In this document: piece by piece, positions 46,521-55,631 of the stretch
Layout: each line of letters begins with the position of its first letter
Position numbering within the stretch: position 1 is the first letter of the stretch
Assembly (NCBI RefSeq): GCF_019061145.1
Contig: NZ_JAHQZS010000004.1
Coordinates: forward strand, 1 to 64,000
Direction: 5' to 3'
Source: Anianabacter salinae
Lineage (GTDB): Bacteria > Pseudomonadota > Alphaproteobacteria > Rhodobacterales > Rhodobacteraceae
Length of the DNA stretch: 64,000 nucleotides
Translations under genes and position numbers: made by a program
Notes under the pieces: generated by a model
Databases searched by the model: none
Told to the model about the DNA's origin: nothing
Seen by the model: only the letters and a program-made list of their open reading frames with translations

Positions 46521-47377
46521 CCGGCACCGTCGCCGGCCTGTGCCGGGGTGCGCTTGTCGACATGCCGCAGGTGGTCAAGTCGCACCTGTTCATCCTGTGC
46601 CCCAACAACTCTGGCTCGACGTTCCTTGGCACCGCGATGGCGCTGTCCCGCAAGGTCTGGAGCCTGCCGCGCGAGGGGCAGCACACGGCGGGCTTCAAGG
46701 GGCCGCACACCCTTGCCTCGGCCGAGCCGCTGATCTGGGGCGCCAGCGCGGACCGCCGCGCCCGCTACACCAATCCTGCCGCATATGACTGGGACACCAC
46801 GCGCCGCGCCTGGTATTTTTCGGCCACCGCGCATGACTCGGCCGCCCCGGTGTTCCTGACCCGCTCGCCGCCGTTCCTGATGATCCGCGACCAGTTGGAG
46901 GCTGCGTTTCCCGCCAGCCGGTTCCTCTTGATGCTGCGCAATCCCTTCGCTGCCATCGAAGGCATCCTGCGCCGCCGAAGCAAGATCGCGATAGGCACGG
47001 GCGAGACGCTTGAGGTGCTTGCCGCACGGCACATTCGCTACTGTTTCGAGCAGCAGGACAGGAACCGCATTGCGCTCGGCCCCCGCGCCATGCTGACACC
47101 CTACGAGGCGATGTGCCGCGACCCGGCGCGCACGGCCGCCCGGATCATGGCGCATGTGCCCGAAATCGATGATCTGGACCTTGCCGTCAGCGTGCCGGTG
47201 AAGGGGATGTATCACGAGCCGCTGCGCGACATGAACCACGAGCAGATCGCGCGCCTGTCGCCGGGCCAGATCGGCACCATCCAGGCTGAATTGCGCCCCA
47301 TCGAGGGCCTGCTGGCGCGGTACGGCTATGCGCTGGACGATCCGGCGGCATTCTCGCCCAGCGCCGCGATGGTCTGA
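46517..47377 (+). CDS. Sulfotransferase 1 of the tailoring locus
   Basis: A 286-residue sulfotransferase-like protein. The PAPS 5'-phosphosulfate loop is FILCPNNSGSTFLGTAMAL (near residue 26) and the 3'-phosphate site LMLRNPFAAIEGIL is near residue 140. The acceptor is unknown. ATG 46517 overlaps the glycosyltransferase stop (ATGA). Its last 52 bases overlap the 3' end of the convergent B2 gene. Confidence 0.78.
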   Translation: MTGTVAGLCRGALVDMPQVVKSHLFILCPNNSGSTFLGTAMALSRKVWSLPREGQHTAGFKGPHTLASAEPLIWGASADRRARYTNPAAYDWDTTRRAWYFSATAHDSAAPVFLTRSPPFLMIRDQLEAAFPASRFLLMLRNPFAAIEGILRRRSKIAIGTGETLEVLAARHIRYCFEQQDRNRIALGPRAMLTPYEAMCRDPARTAARIMAHVPEIDDLDLAVSVPVKGMYHEPLRDMNHEQIARLSPGQIGTIQAELRPIEGLLARYGYALDDPAAFSPSAAMV

Positions 47378-47856
47378 AACCCGTCCAGCCCGCCGCCACC
47401 GACGATCACGTCGCCCTCGACCGTCACCCAGGCATGCGCCCTGACGCCCTCGGGGGCGCCTTGAACGCCGAACACCACAGAGCAGGCGATACCGCGCCGG
47501 GCCAGCATCCGCCGCGCCGCCATCGCCTGGGCGAGGCATTTCGGACGCCAGGGCAGGTTCCGCGCCGCCAGCGTCACGGAAGAGCCGATGCGCGCGGGAA
47601 TGCGGCTGTCCTGCGGTTGGCCGCCCTCTGCTACCGGCGTTTGAAGACGCGCGGCGATGCGGCGGAACGGGATCAGGCGCAGGTGCAGGGACGCGCGCGT
47701 CAACTCGGCCGCCGCCTCGAGCGCGAGCGCCCTGCGCGCGGCGGGCCAGCGCGCCAGCCGTCCGATCTTGCCGTTGAGTCCAGCCACCGTGCTCTCCACC
47801 CACAAAGCCGCGCCCTTGCGCGGGTCCGGGTGGGTCCGTAATAGCCTGAGCAGCAT
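47326..47856 (-). CDS. Lasso-peptide B2-type (transglutaminase-like) protein
   Basis: A 176-residue protein of the lasso-peptide B2/Transglut_core3 family. The catalytic Cys is in PKCLAQAMAARRMLARRG (near residue 122) and the His in VRAHAWVTVEGDVIVGGG. B2 proteins cut the leader from lasso precursors. The ATG at 47856 is 21 bases from the divergent HprK-like gene; no ribosome site is evident. It is the only minus-strand gene amid plus-strand ones until the hydroxylase. No cyclase is near. Confidence 0.82.
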   Translation of the reverse strand: MLLRLLRTHPDPRKGAALWVESTVAGLNGKIGRLARWPAARRALALEAAAELTRASLHLRLIPFRRIAARLQTPVAEGGQPQDSRIPARIGSSVTLAARNLPWRPKCLAQAMAARRMLARRGIACSVVFGVQGAPEGVRAHAWVTVEGDVIVGGGGLDGFQTIAALGENAAGSSSA

Positions 47857-47877
47857 CGTTCGCCAACAGGAGCAGGC

Positions 47878-48786
47878 GTGCCGCTCTATTTCCTCCACGG
47901 GTTGACCGTTTCTTCGGACCTGACGGTGGCAGAATGGCCTGCTGCCGTGCCCGGCTCGGCCCCGGATGCGCATATCCGGCTGGGCGCGGTGCCGCTGGCG
48001 CTGGAGGGTGCGCGCGAGACGACCGAGATGTGGGACGCCGCACCGCGCCGCCTGCTTTTGCGGATCGCTCCGGCAGGGCGGTTCCTGATCTCGGACGGGC
48101 AGGACATCGTCATCGACGCCGCACAGGGCGCGACCGATGGCGATCTCGTCGCCTTCGTCGTCAGTTCCGCCCTCGCCGCATTGCTGCACCAGCGCGCCCT
48201 GCTGCTTATCCATGCAAGCGTTGTGCTCATCGGCGGGCGCGCGGTGTTCCTGTTCGGCCCGTCCGGCGCGGGCAAATCGACCACCGCCGCCGCATTGGCG
48301 GCACGCGGCTTTCCGGTGATCTCTGACGACCAGCTTGTCTGCCGCCGGGACGCGTCGGGGACGTTCCATGCGCTGCCGGGCACCTCCCGCGTGCGGTTGT
48401 GGTCGGACGCGGCCGATGCGCTTGGCCACGACACTGCGGATGCAGTGCGTCTGCGCACGGCCGAGGCTAAGTACGCCGTCACGGTCGATCATGCCGGGGG
48501 GATCAGCTATCCCGTGGCGATGGGCGTGCGGCTGATCCAGCGGCAGGGCGCCGCGCTGGGGATCGCCCCGATGCCGCGCGTCGCCGCCTTCGAGGATCTG
48601 TGGACCTACTGCTTTCGCCGCCGCTACGCGATCGGGATGGGCGACCGTGCCCGGGTGTTCCGCGATGTCTCGGCGCTGGCCGCAGGTGTTCCGGTGATGT
48701 CGCTGACCCGGCCGGTGGAGCGGTTCACCGCGGGCGAGGTCGCGGACCTGGTGCTCTCCGCCGCGGGCACGCAGGCGCATGTCTGA
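47878..48786 (+). CDS. HprK-like kinase of the tailoring locus
   Basis: A 302-residue protein resembling the C-terminal half of HPr kinase/phosphorylase. Walker A is FGPSGAGKSTTAAALA near residue 125, then VISDDQLVC; the N-terminal part is poorly conserved. In the paeninodin lasso locus a related kinase phosphorylates the peptide C-terminus. The GTG start has AGGAG 5 bases upstream. It overlaps sulfotransferase 2 by 8 bases. Confidence 0.82.
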   Translation: MPLYFLHGLTVSSDLTVAEWPAAVPGSAPDAHIRLGAVPLALEGARETTEMWDAAPRRLLLRIAPAGRFLISDGQDIVIDAAQGATDGDLVAFVVSSALAALLHQRALLLIHASVVLIGGRAVFLFGPSGAGKSTTAAALAARGFPVISDDQLVCRRDASGTFHALPGTSRVRLWSDAADALGHDTADAVRLRTAEAKYAVTVDHAGGISYPVAMGVRLIQRQGAALGIAPMPRVAAFEDLWTYCFRRRYAIGMGDRARVFRDVSALAAGVPVMSLTRPVERFTAGEVADLVLSAAGTQAHV

Positions 48787-49624
48787 CCCGGCGCACAAGC
48801 CCCTCGTCCTGATCGCGTCCTATCCGAAATCGGGCAACACCTGGTTCCGTGCGCTCTTGTCGAACTACTTCGCGCAAGGCGACGGCGCGGTGCCGCTCGA
48901 CAGCTTCATCGGCGGGCCGGACCTGTCTCGTCGGCCGGTGTTCGAGGATCACACAGGGCTCGACCCCGCTTTTCTGGATCGGGCCGAGATAGACAGCCTG
49001 CGCGCCGCCGTCAGCCGGGGCTATGCCGCCGAGACGACATTTCCCTGTTTCGTGAAGGTGCATGACGCGCATGGCCCGGCGGCGCTTGGCGTGACGCTGT
49101 TCGATCCGGGCGTCGTCCGTCAGGTGGTTTACCTGGTGCGGGATCCGCGCGACGTGCTGCCGTCCTACGCCTATCACCTGCGCAAGCCGCTGGACGAGAC
49201 GCTGCGCCGGATGTGCGATCCGGGTGCCGAGTTGTTCGACCGGCCGGGCCGCGATCAGGGGCAGGTCGTCCAGCGCCTGGGGCGCTGGGACACCCATGTC
49301 ACCGGCTGGCTGGACCAGCGCGATTTGCCGCTGACCTGCCTGCGCTACGAGGATTTGAAGGCGGACCCCGAAGGTGCCTTCGGGCGGACGCTTGCGGCGA
49401 TCGGGATCGCGCCCGACCCGGCGCGTCTGGCCCGCGCTGTCACGGCAAGCGCGCATGACGCCCTGCGGGCGCAGGAAGCGGCGGGGATATTCCCCGAAAA
49501 GAACCCCGAGGCGCCCGATTTCTTCGGCCGCCAGACGCGAGAGGCGCAGCGACCTGGCCCAGGGGACGACGCGGCGGTCGAGGCCGCATTCGCGCCCGTT
49601 ATGGCCCGGCTTGGATACCTCTAG
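48779..49624 (+). CDS. Sulfotransferase 2 of the tailoring locus
   Basis: A 281-residue PAPS-dependent sulfotransferase with textbook motifs: SYPKSGNTWFRALLSNYF near residue 14 and YLVRDPRDVLPSYAYHL near residue 118. The substrate is unknown; it is of a different subgroup from sulfotransferase 1. Its TAG stop shares the palindrome CTAG with the stop of the convergent hydroxylase gene. Confidence 0.88.
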   Translation: MSDPAHKPLVLIASYPKSGNTWFRALLSNYFAQGDGAVPLDSFIGGPDLSRRPVFEDHTGLDPAFLDRAEIDSLRAAVSRGYAAETTFPCFVKVHDAHGPAALGVTLFDPGVVRQVVYLVRDPRDVLPSYAYHLRKPLDETLRRMCDPGAELFDRPGRDQGQVVQRLGRWDTHVTGWLDQRDLPLTCLRYEDLKADPEGAFGRTLAAIGIAPDPARLARAVTASAHDALRAQEAAGIFPEKNPEAPDFFGRQTREAQRPGPGDDAAVEAAFAPVMARLGYL

Positions 49625-50214
49625 CCGCTCTGGCGCGGACGCTCGAACATCTCGAAGATCAGGTGCACGCGGTCTTCTGCACCGTCGTTGCGGGCGCCGT
49701 GCGGCACAATGTTGTTCACCTCGTAGGCCTGCCCGACCGGCATGTGGAAATTCTCGTCTCCCACGCTGAAGATCGCGCCCGAGTTTGTCACCAGCGGTAC
49801 GTGGATCTTGTGCACCTTGGGGTTCGATCCGCGCCCGTCGATGTGCCGGTCGATCACCCGCCCCGCCAGGAGCCGCGCGAACATCGCCTTGGGGAACTCT
49901 GGCCGCGTCAGGCCGCAAGCCGCCGCCACCTGGTCCATGATCGGCTGCACCAGCGGGCGCCAGACGACCCAGGCCTGCGTCTCGTAGGCGGCGCGCGGAT
50001 CATTGTTGCCCTCGATGAAGCGAAAGACGATGTGACGCGTGCTGTGAAAGACGCTGAATTTGTTTTCCTTGCGCTCGTCCTCGGACATCCACGCCTGATC
50101 AGACACCTGCCGCATCCGGGCGGTCAGGGCGCTGGCATCGACCGGGCAGATCGTGCGGACGGTGGCGGGTTTCTCGACATCGGGAAGCTCTGTGTCGAAG
50201 GCGGCAGCGGTCAT
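49621..50214 (-). CDS. Aspartyl/asparaginyl beta-hydroxylase-like dioxygenase
   Basis: A 197-residue protein of the Asp_Arg_Hydrox fold, an Fe(II)/2-oxoglutarate dioxygenase. AGRVIDRHIDGRGSNPKVHK holds the HxD-type site, followed by HVPLVTNSGAIFSVG, the second ligand NNIVPHGARND and RVHLIFEMF. Such enzymes hydroxylate Asp or Asn side chains, including in some lasso peptides. ATG 50214 is 119 bases from the divergent ABC gene. Confidence 0.85.
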   Translation of the reverse strand: MTAAAFDTELPDVEKPATVRTICPVDASALTARMRQVSDQAWMSEDERKENKFSVFHSTRHIVFRFIEGNNDPRAAYETQAWVVWRPLVQPIMDQVAAACGLTRPEFPKAMFARLLAGRVIDRHIDGRGSNPKVHKIHVPLVTNSGAIFSVGDENFHMPVGQAYEVNNIVPHGARNDGAEDRVHLIFEMFERPRQSG

Positions 50215-50332
50215 GATGCGGGTTCCGGCGCAAGGATCGCGAACAACCGTGATGGGATTGCGCCGACTTGGCAAGCAGGCTTTAGGTGGTGCGGTCCGGG
50301 GCATCCGCCCGGCACCCAACGCGCGAGGCAGA

Positions 50333-52063
50333 ATGGCCCTTTCACCGCAGATCGGCATCGTCCTGCGCCTTGTCCCCGCCCGGCGCATCGCCGCGCTTGG
50401 GGCGCTGATGGTCGCCAGCGGCCTGACCGATGGCGTCGGGCTTCTGCTGCTTGTGCCGCTGATCGAAAGCCTGCTGGCCAGCGGCGGCGGGATCACATCG
50501 CCGGTGTCCACCGCGATGGCATCGCTGGGCCTGCCGCAGGCACCCGAGCTTCTGCTGGGCGGCTTCATCGTCCTGATCGCGCTGCGCGTCACGCTGCAGT
50601 ACCTGCGCGAGGTGATGGCGCAGCGCATGCAACTCGACGCCGCCGACCGCCTGCGCGAACGCTGTGTGCACGCGCTTCTGGGGGCCGAGCTTGGCTGGCA
50701 CCAGACCCAGCGCCGTGCGGACCAGATCAGCCTGCTGACGGTCGAGACGCGGCGGGTCGGCGCCGGGCTGCAGATGTTGGTCAGCCTTGCCGCGACGGTC
50801 ATCAGCGGGCTGGCGTTCCTGGCGGCGGCCCTATGGCTTTCGCCGGGGCTGACCACGCTTGCCGTGGCGTTCGGCGGCGTGACCTTCGCGGTCCTGCGGT
50901 CCTATCGCGCGCGGGCCAGGGCACTGGGCAGCGAGCAATCGCAAGCCAGCGCCGAGGTCATGTCGGTGGTCGGCGACAGCCTTGCCGGGCTTCGGCTGAT
51001 CCGCAGCCTTGGCGCCGAAGACCGCAGCGCCGCCCGCATCGCCGCCCGCACCCGGGCCTTGCGCGGCAGTCAACAGGCGTTCACCGAGGCCACAGCCCGC
51101 GCCCGCGCCCTTGCCACGCTGATGGCGGCGATGGGACTGTCGCTGTTCGTCTGGACCGGGCTGCGGGTTCTGTCGACGGAACCTGCGGTCCTGCTCGCGC
51201 TGGTCGCGGTTTTCGCGCGGATCACGTCCGCGTTCACGCAGGTGCAGTCGCAGCTGGCGACCTGGCTGCACACCTTGCCGGTGATCGAACGGATCGACGC
51301 GCTGCGCCAAGGCGCGCTGGACCATGCCGCGCCCGAGGCGCCGCAGACGCTGGACCCGCTGCGCCCCGTCCGCAGCATTGCCGTGCGCGACGTGACCGTC
51401 GCCGGTGCCCCCGGACAGCCGCCGCGCCTCGACGGTGTGAACCTTGTTCTGGACGTCGGAAGCGTGACCCTGCTGACCGGGCCTTCGGGGGCGGGGAAAT
51501 CGACGCTCGCCGATGTGATCGGTGCGCTGATCGTGCCCGGAAGCGGCGCCCTGCTGGTCGACGGCACGCCCATCACGCCCGAAACCCGGCGGGCCTGGAT
51601 GCGGTCGGTGTCGTATATCCCGTAAGAGACGGTGCTGTTCCACGGCACCATCCGCGACAACCTGTGTTGGGGGGCGCCGGACGCGCCGGACGCCGAGTTG
51701 AACGCCGCGCTCGACATGGCAGAGGCGGGCTTTGTCCATGCCTTGCCGCAAGGACTCGATACCCCCGTTGGCGAGGCAGGTGTGCGCCTGTCCGGGGGTG
51801 AGCGGCAGCGCCTTGCGCTGGCGCGGGGCCTGCTGCGGAAATCGTCGCTGCTGATCCTCGACGAGGTGACAAGCGCGCTCGACCCGGACCACGCCGACGC
51901 CATCGCCCGCGCCATTGGCGGGCTTGGTGCCAAGGTGACGGTTCTTGTGATCGCCCATCGCGGCGGCGCGGCGTTCCGGGCCGACCAGATCCTGCGGATC
52001 GAGGATGGGCGCCTGACAAACGGCCAAAAGGTCGGTTCTGTTGATCCGCAGGGCGGCCCGTGA
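50333..52063 (+). pseudogene. ABC exporter interrupted by a TAA stop at the Q-loop
   Basis: A fused membrane-ATPase exporter that would be 575 residues if read through. About five or six helices fill residues 10-290; Walker A is TGPSGAGKSTLAD near residue 381. At 51623-51625 the frame reads SYIP-stop-ETVLFHGT, where family members have Gln, the Q-loop. A single C-to-T change would create TAA from CAA. The remaining frame continues cleanly with LSGGERQRLALARGLL and LLILDEVTSALD and ends at 52063. So it is a recent mutation or a base error; a split function is unlikely. ATG 50333 follows GAGG. It is divergent from the hydroxylase. Confidence 0.8.
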
Positions 52064-52073
52064 GCCATTTCGC

Positions 52074-52106
52074 GACCTGAGGTCACGGAATTTGACCATC
52101 AGGTCA
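52074..52106 (+). promoter_or_regulatory. Possible operator upstream of deoC
   Basis: Two palindromes share the GACC/GGTC half-site: GACCTGAGGTC (52074-52084) and TGACCATCAGGTCA (52093-52106). AGGTCA repeats 21 bp apart (52080 and 52101). They lie 69-101 bases before the deoC start. The regulator is unknown. Confidence 0.45.
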
Positions 52107-52174
52107 ACTCTTGCCTGCCGCATCCGACCGTGCGACGGTTTCCACGACCGCATTCCACGAAGGACCCCGTCCCC

Positions 52175-53188
52175 GTGACCACCGATCTTTCCTCGTCCGA
52201 ACGGCTGGGGCACACGGCGCGCGACGCGCTGGTGCCGCAGGTGCACGAGCCGCGCAATCCCGGCATGGCGCTTGACCTTGACTGGGTGATGTCCGCCCGC
52301 GCGAACACCTCGGCCATAGAGCGGCGCGCCGCAACGCTGCCGGGGCGGCGGTCGGTCAAGAAGGACTGGCAGGCGGCGTGGTTGCTGAAGGCCGTGACCC
52401 TGATCGACCTGACCACCTTGTCGGGCGACGACACCGACGGCCGGGTGCGGCGGCTGTGTGCCAAGGCGCGCCAACCGATCCGGCGCGACCTCCTGGACGC
52501 CATGGGGATGGGCGGGATCACCACCGGCGCGGTCTGCGTCTACCACGACATGGTAGAAACCGCCGTCGACGCGCTGCAAGGCTCGGGCATCCCGGTCGCC
52601 GCCGTGTCCACCGGCTTTCCTGCGGGCCTGTCGCCGTTCAACCTGCGCCTCGCCGAGATCGGTGAAAGCGTGAATGCGGGCGCGCAGGAGATCGACATCG
52701 TCATCTCGCGCCGCCATGTCCTGACCGGGAACTGGCAGGCGCTTTACGACGAGATGCGCGCCTTCCGCGAGGCTTGCGGCGAGGCCCACGTCAAGGCGAT
52801 CCTTGCCACCGGCGAGCTAGGGACCCTGCGCAACGTCGCCCGCGCGTCACTGGTGTGCATGATGGCGGGTGCGGATTTCATCAAGACCTCGACCGGCAAG
52901 GAAGGCGTCAACGCCACCCTGCCCGTGAGCCTCGTGATGATCCGGGCCTTGCGCGACTACTACGACCGCACCGGGTTCCGCATCGGCTACAAGCCTGCGG
53001 GCGGGATATCGAAGGCCAAGGACGCGCTGGTCTACCTGACGCTCATCAAGGACGAGCTGGGCACCCGCTGGCTGCAGCCGGACCTGTTCCGCTTCGGTGC
53101 GTCGTCACTTCTGGGCGACATCGAGCGGCAGCTGGAGCATCATGTGACGGGGCGCTATTCGGCGTCGTATCGTCATCCGATGGCTTGA
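52175..53188 (+). CDS. deoC: Deoxyribose-phosphate aldolase
   Basis: Cleaves 2-deoxyribose-5-phosphate to glyceraldehyde-3-phosphate and acetaldehyde; 337 residues, the long DeoC type. LKAVTLIDLTTLSGDDT is the N-terminal strand, the Schiff-base Lys is in DFIKTSTGKEGVNAT, and the second Lys in GYKPAGGISKAKDA. The GTG start has AAGGA about 10 bases upstream. The aldehyde dehydrogenase that follows would oxidise the acetaldehyde. Confidence 0.93.
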   Translation: MTTDLSSSERLGHTARDALVPQVHEPRNPGMALDLDWVMSARANTSAIERRAATLPGRRSVKKDWQAAWLLKAVTLIDLTTLSGDDTDGRVRRLCAKARQPIRRDLLDAMGMGGITTGAVCVYHDMVETAVDALQGSGIPVAAVSTGFPAGLSPFNLRLAEIGESVNAGAQEIDIVISRRHVLTGNWQALYDEMRAFREACGEAHVKAILATGELGTLRNVARASLVCMMAGADFIKTSTGKEGVNATLPVSLVMIRALRDYYDRTGFRIGYKPAGGISKAKDALVYLTLIKDELGTRWLQPDLFRFGASSLLGDIERQLEHHVTGRYSASYRHPMA

Positions 53189-53250
53189 GCCCGGTGGCAT
53201 TCGCCAAAGTGCGTATTTGAGCAAAGAAGAAATATGAGGAGCGCCGCGCC

Positions 53251-55596
53251 ATGACCGTCCGCGAGATTTTCGACAGCATGGACTACGGCCCCGCCCCCGA
53301 AGGCGCGGCAGAGGCGCTGGCCTGGCTGGTGGACGGCGGCGACCGCTTTGGCCATTTCATCGGCGGCGCGATGACCGAGCCGGGGGACGGCTTTGAGGCG
53401 AAGAACCCCGCCACCGGCGAGGTGCTGGCGACACTGACCCAAGGCAGGCAAGCCGACGTGGACGCCGCCGTCGCGGCGGCGCGCAAGGCGCAAGGCAAGT
53501 GGGCGAAACTGCCCGGCAACGCCCGCGCACGGTATCTCTATGCGCTGGCGCGGCTGGTGCAAAAGCACTCCCGCCTGTTCGCCGTGCTGGAGACGCTCGA
53601 CAACGGCAAGCCGATCCGGGAAAGCCGCGACATCGACGTGCCCCTGGTGGCGCGGCATTTCTACTACCACGCCGGAATGGCACAGCTGATAGACAGCGAG
53701 ATGCCGGACCGCGCGCCGCTGGGCGTCTGCGGCCAGATCATCCCGTGGAACTTCCCCCTTCTGATGCTGGCGTGGAAGGTCGCGCCCGCCATCGCCATGG
53801 GCAACACCGTGGTGCTGAAGCCCGCCGAATACACCTCGCTGACGGCGCTGCTGTTCGCGCAGATCTGCCAGGAGGCGGGGCTGCCCAAGGGCGTGGTGAA
53901 CATCGTCACCGGCGACGGCGCGGTCGGCGAGATGATCGTGGGCCACGACGGCATCGACAAGATTGCCTTCACCGGATCGACGGACGTGGGCCGGATCATC
54001 CGCAAGGCCACGGCGGGCACCGGCAAGGCGCTGACTTTGGAACTGGGCGGGAAATCCCCCTACATCGTCTTCGACGACGCCGACATCGACAGCGCGGTCG
54101 AGGGTCTGGTGGATGCGATCTGGTTCAACGCCGGGCAGGTCTGTTGCGCAGGGTCACGCCTGATCGTGCAGGAAGGCATCGCCGAGCAGTTCCACGAAAA
54201 GCTGCGCCGCCGCATGGACGGGCTGCGCATCGGCGATCCGCTGGACAAGTGCATCGACGTCGGCGCGGTGGTGGACCCGGTGCAACTGGCGCAGATCCGC
54301 GACAAGGTCGCTTCGGCCACGGGCGAGGTCTACCAGCCCCCGGGCGAATTGCCCGCAGGCTGCTATTTCAAGTCGACGCTCATCACCGGGCTGTCGCCGT
54401 CCGATCCGCTGATGCAAGAGGAAATCTTTGGTCCGGTGCTGGTCGGCACCACGTTCCGCACGCCGGACGAGGCCGTGGCGTTGGCCAACAACACCCGCTA
54501 CGGGCTGGCCGCGACGCTGTGGTCCGAGAACCTGAACCTCGCTCTGGATATCGCGCCGAAGCTGGCGGCGGGGGTGGTCTGGGTGAACGCGACGAACCTG
54601 TTCGACGCGGCGGCGGGCTTTGGCGGCGTGCGCGAGTCGGGCTTTGGCCGCGAAGGCGGGTGGGAGGGCCTCTTGGCCTACACCCGGCCCAAGACCGGCG
54701 CAAAGGCGCTGGCGAAGATCGAGGCGGTGGCGGCGCCCGAGGCGGGCAATGCGAGCGGTCTTGACCGCACCGCGAAGATGTATGTCGGCGGCAAGCAGGC
54801 GCGGCCCGACGGCGGCTATTCGCGCGCGATCTGGTCGAAGGGCGGCGATCTTCTGGGCCATGCGGGCATTGCCAACCGCAAGGACATCCGCAACGCCGTC
54901 GAGGCCGCGCGCGGCGCGTCCGGCTGGGCCAAGACCACCGGGCACCTGCGGGCGCAGATCCTCTACTACATCGCCGAGAATCTCGAGGCGCGGGCGGAGG
55001 AGTTCGCCGCGCGGCTGGCGTCGATGACCGGGATGGGGGGCAAGGCGGCAGGGGCCGAGGTCGCGGCGTCGGTGTCGCGGCTGTTCAGCTACGGCGCGTG
55101 GGCGGACAAGTTCGATGGGGCGGTGAAATCGGTGCCGCTGCGGGGGCTGGCGGTGGCGGTCAACGAGCCGGTCGGCGTGATCGGCGCCTTTGCTGCGGAC
55201 GAGGCACCGCTTCTGGGGCTGGTGTCGGTGATCGGCCCGGCGATGGCGATGGGCAACCGCTGCGTCGTGGTGGCGTCAGAACCCTACCCGCTGGCGGCGA
55301 CGGATTTCTACCAGGTGCTCGACACCTCGGACGTGCCCGGCGGCGTCGTCAACATCCTGACCGGCAGCCATGCCGAACTGGCGGCGCAGATGTCCGGCCA
55401 CATGGACATCGACGCGGTGTGGTCGTTCTCGTCCTCGGACATCTCGGGCGTGATCGAGCGCGAGGCGGCGGGGAACCTCAAGCGGACATGGGTCAACCAC
55501 GGCCGCGCGCGAGACTGGGTGGCGGACGGCGAAGGCCGTGCGTTCCTGCAAGCCGCGACCGAGGTCAAAACGGTGTGGGTGCCTTACGGAGAGTGA
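53251..55596 (+). CDS. Two-domain aldehyde dehydrogenase, partner of deoC
   Basis: A 781-residue protein with two aldehyde-dehydrogenase domains. The first (about 40-480) is catalytically complete: GQIIPWNFPLLML, LELGGKSPYIVFDDAD with the general-base Glu, and the nucleophile Cys in FNAGQVCCAGSRLIV. The second (about 510-780) is partial and lacks the nucleophile Cys block, so it is probably structural. It likely oxidises acetaldehyde from deoC. AGGAG precedes ATG 53251. Confidence 0.9.
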   Translation: MTVREIFDSMDYGPAPEGAAEALAWLVDGGDRFGHFIGGAMTEPGDGFEAKNPATGEVLATLTQGRQADVDAAVAAARKAQGKWAKLPGNARARYLYALARLVQKHSRLFAVLETLDNGKPIRESRDIDVPLVARHFYYHAGMAQLIDSEMPDRAPLGVCGQIIPWNFPLLMLAWKVAPAIAMGNTVVLKPAEYTSLTALLFAQICQEAGLPKGVVNIVTGDGAVGEMIVGHDGIDKIAFTGSTDVGRIIRKATAGTGKALTLELGGKSPYIVFDDADIDSAVEGLVDAIWFNAGQVCCAGSRLIVQEGIAEQFHEKLRRRMDGLRIGDPLDKCIDVGAVVDPVQLAQIRDKVASATGEVYQPPGELPAGCYFKSTLITGLSPSDPLMQEEIFGPVLVGTTFRTPDEAVALANNTRYGLAATLWSENLNLALDIAPKLAAGVVWVNATNLFDAAAGFGGVRESGFGREGGWEGLLAYTRPKTGAKALAKIEAVAAPEAGNASGLDRTAKMYVGGKQARPDGGYSRAIWSKGGDLLGHAGIANRKDIRNAVEAARGASGWAKTTGHLRAQILYYIAENLEARAEEFAARLASMTGMGGKAAGAEVAASVSRLFSYGAWADKFDGAVKSVPLRGLAVAVNEPVGVIGAFAADEAPLLGLVSVIGPAMAMGNRCVVVASEPYPLAATDFYQVLDTSDVPGGVVNILTGSHAELAAQMSGHMDIDAVWSFSSSDISGVIEREAAGNLKRTWVNHGRARDWVADGEGRAFLQAATEVKTVWVPYGE

Positions 55597-55609
55597 CGGG
55601 ATCGGGGGA

Positions 55610-55631
55610 GGCGGCATGAATCCCGCCCTAC
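55610..55631. repeat. Degenerate palindromic repeat after the aldehyde dehydrogenase
   Basis: GGCGGCATGAATCCCGCCCTAC, an imperfect copy of the GGCGGGA-N4-TCCCGCC element. Its CTA supplies the minus-strand stop of the DUF1523 gene. Confidence 0.6.

Noticed and set aside
46481-48043. Minus-strand frame of about 520 codons overlapping the sulfotransferase and B2 gene
   Set aside because: The real B2 gene is in another minus-strand frame (47326-47856) with catalytic motifs; this one is Arg/Pro-rich noise.
50215-50332. Precursor peptide gene in the gap before the ABC exporter
   Set aside because: The only open frame (from 50252, MGLRRLGKQALGGAV) runs in frame into the exporter and lacks a leader/core layout; it is more likely a longer exporter N-terminus.
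51623-51625. Recoded stop (selenocysteine or similar) in the ABC exporter
   Set aside because: The codon is TAA, not TGA, and the site is a plain Q-loop Gln; mutation or base error is simpler.
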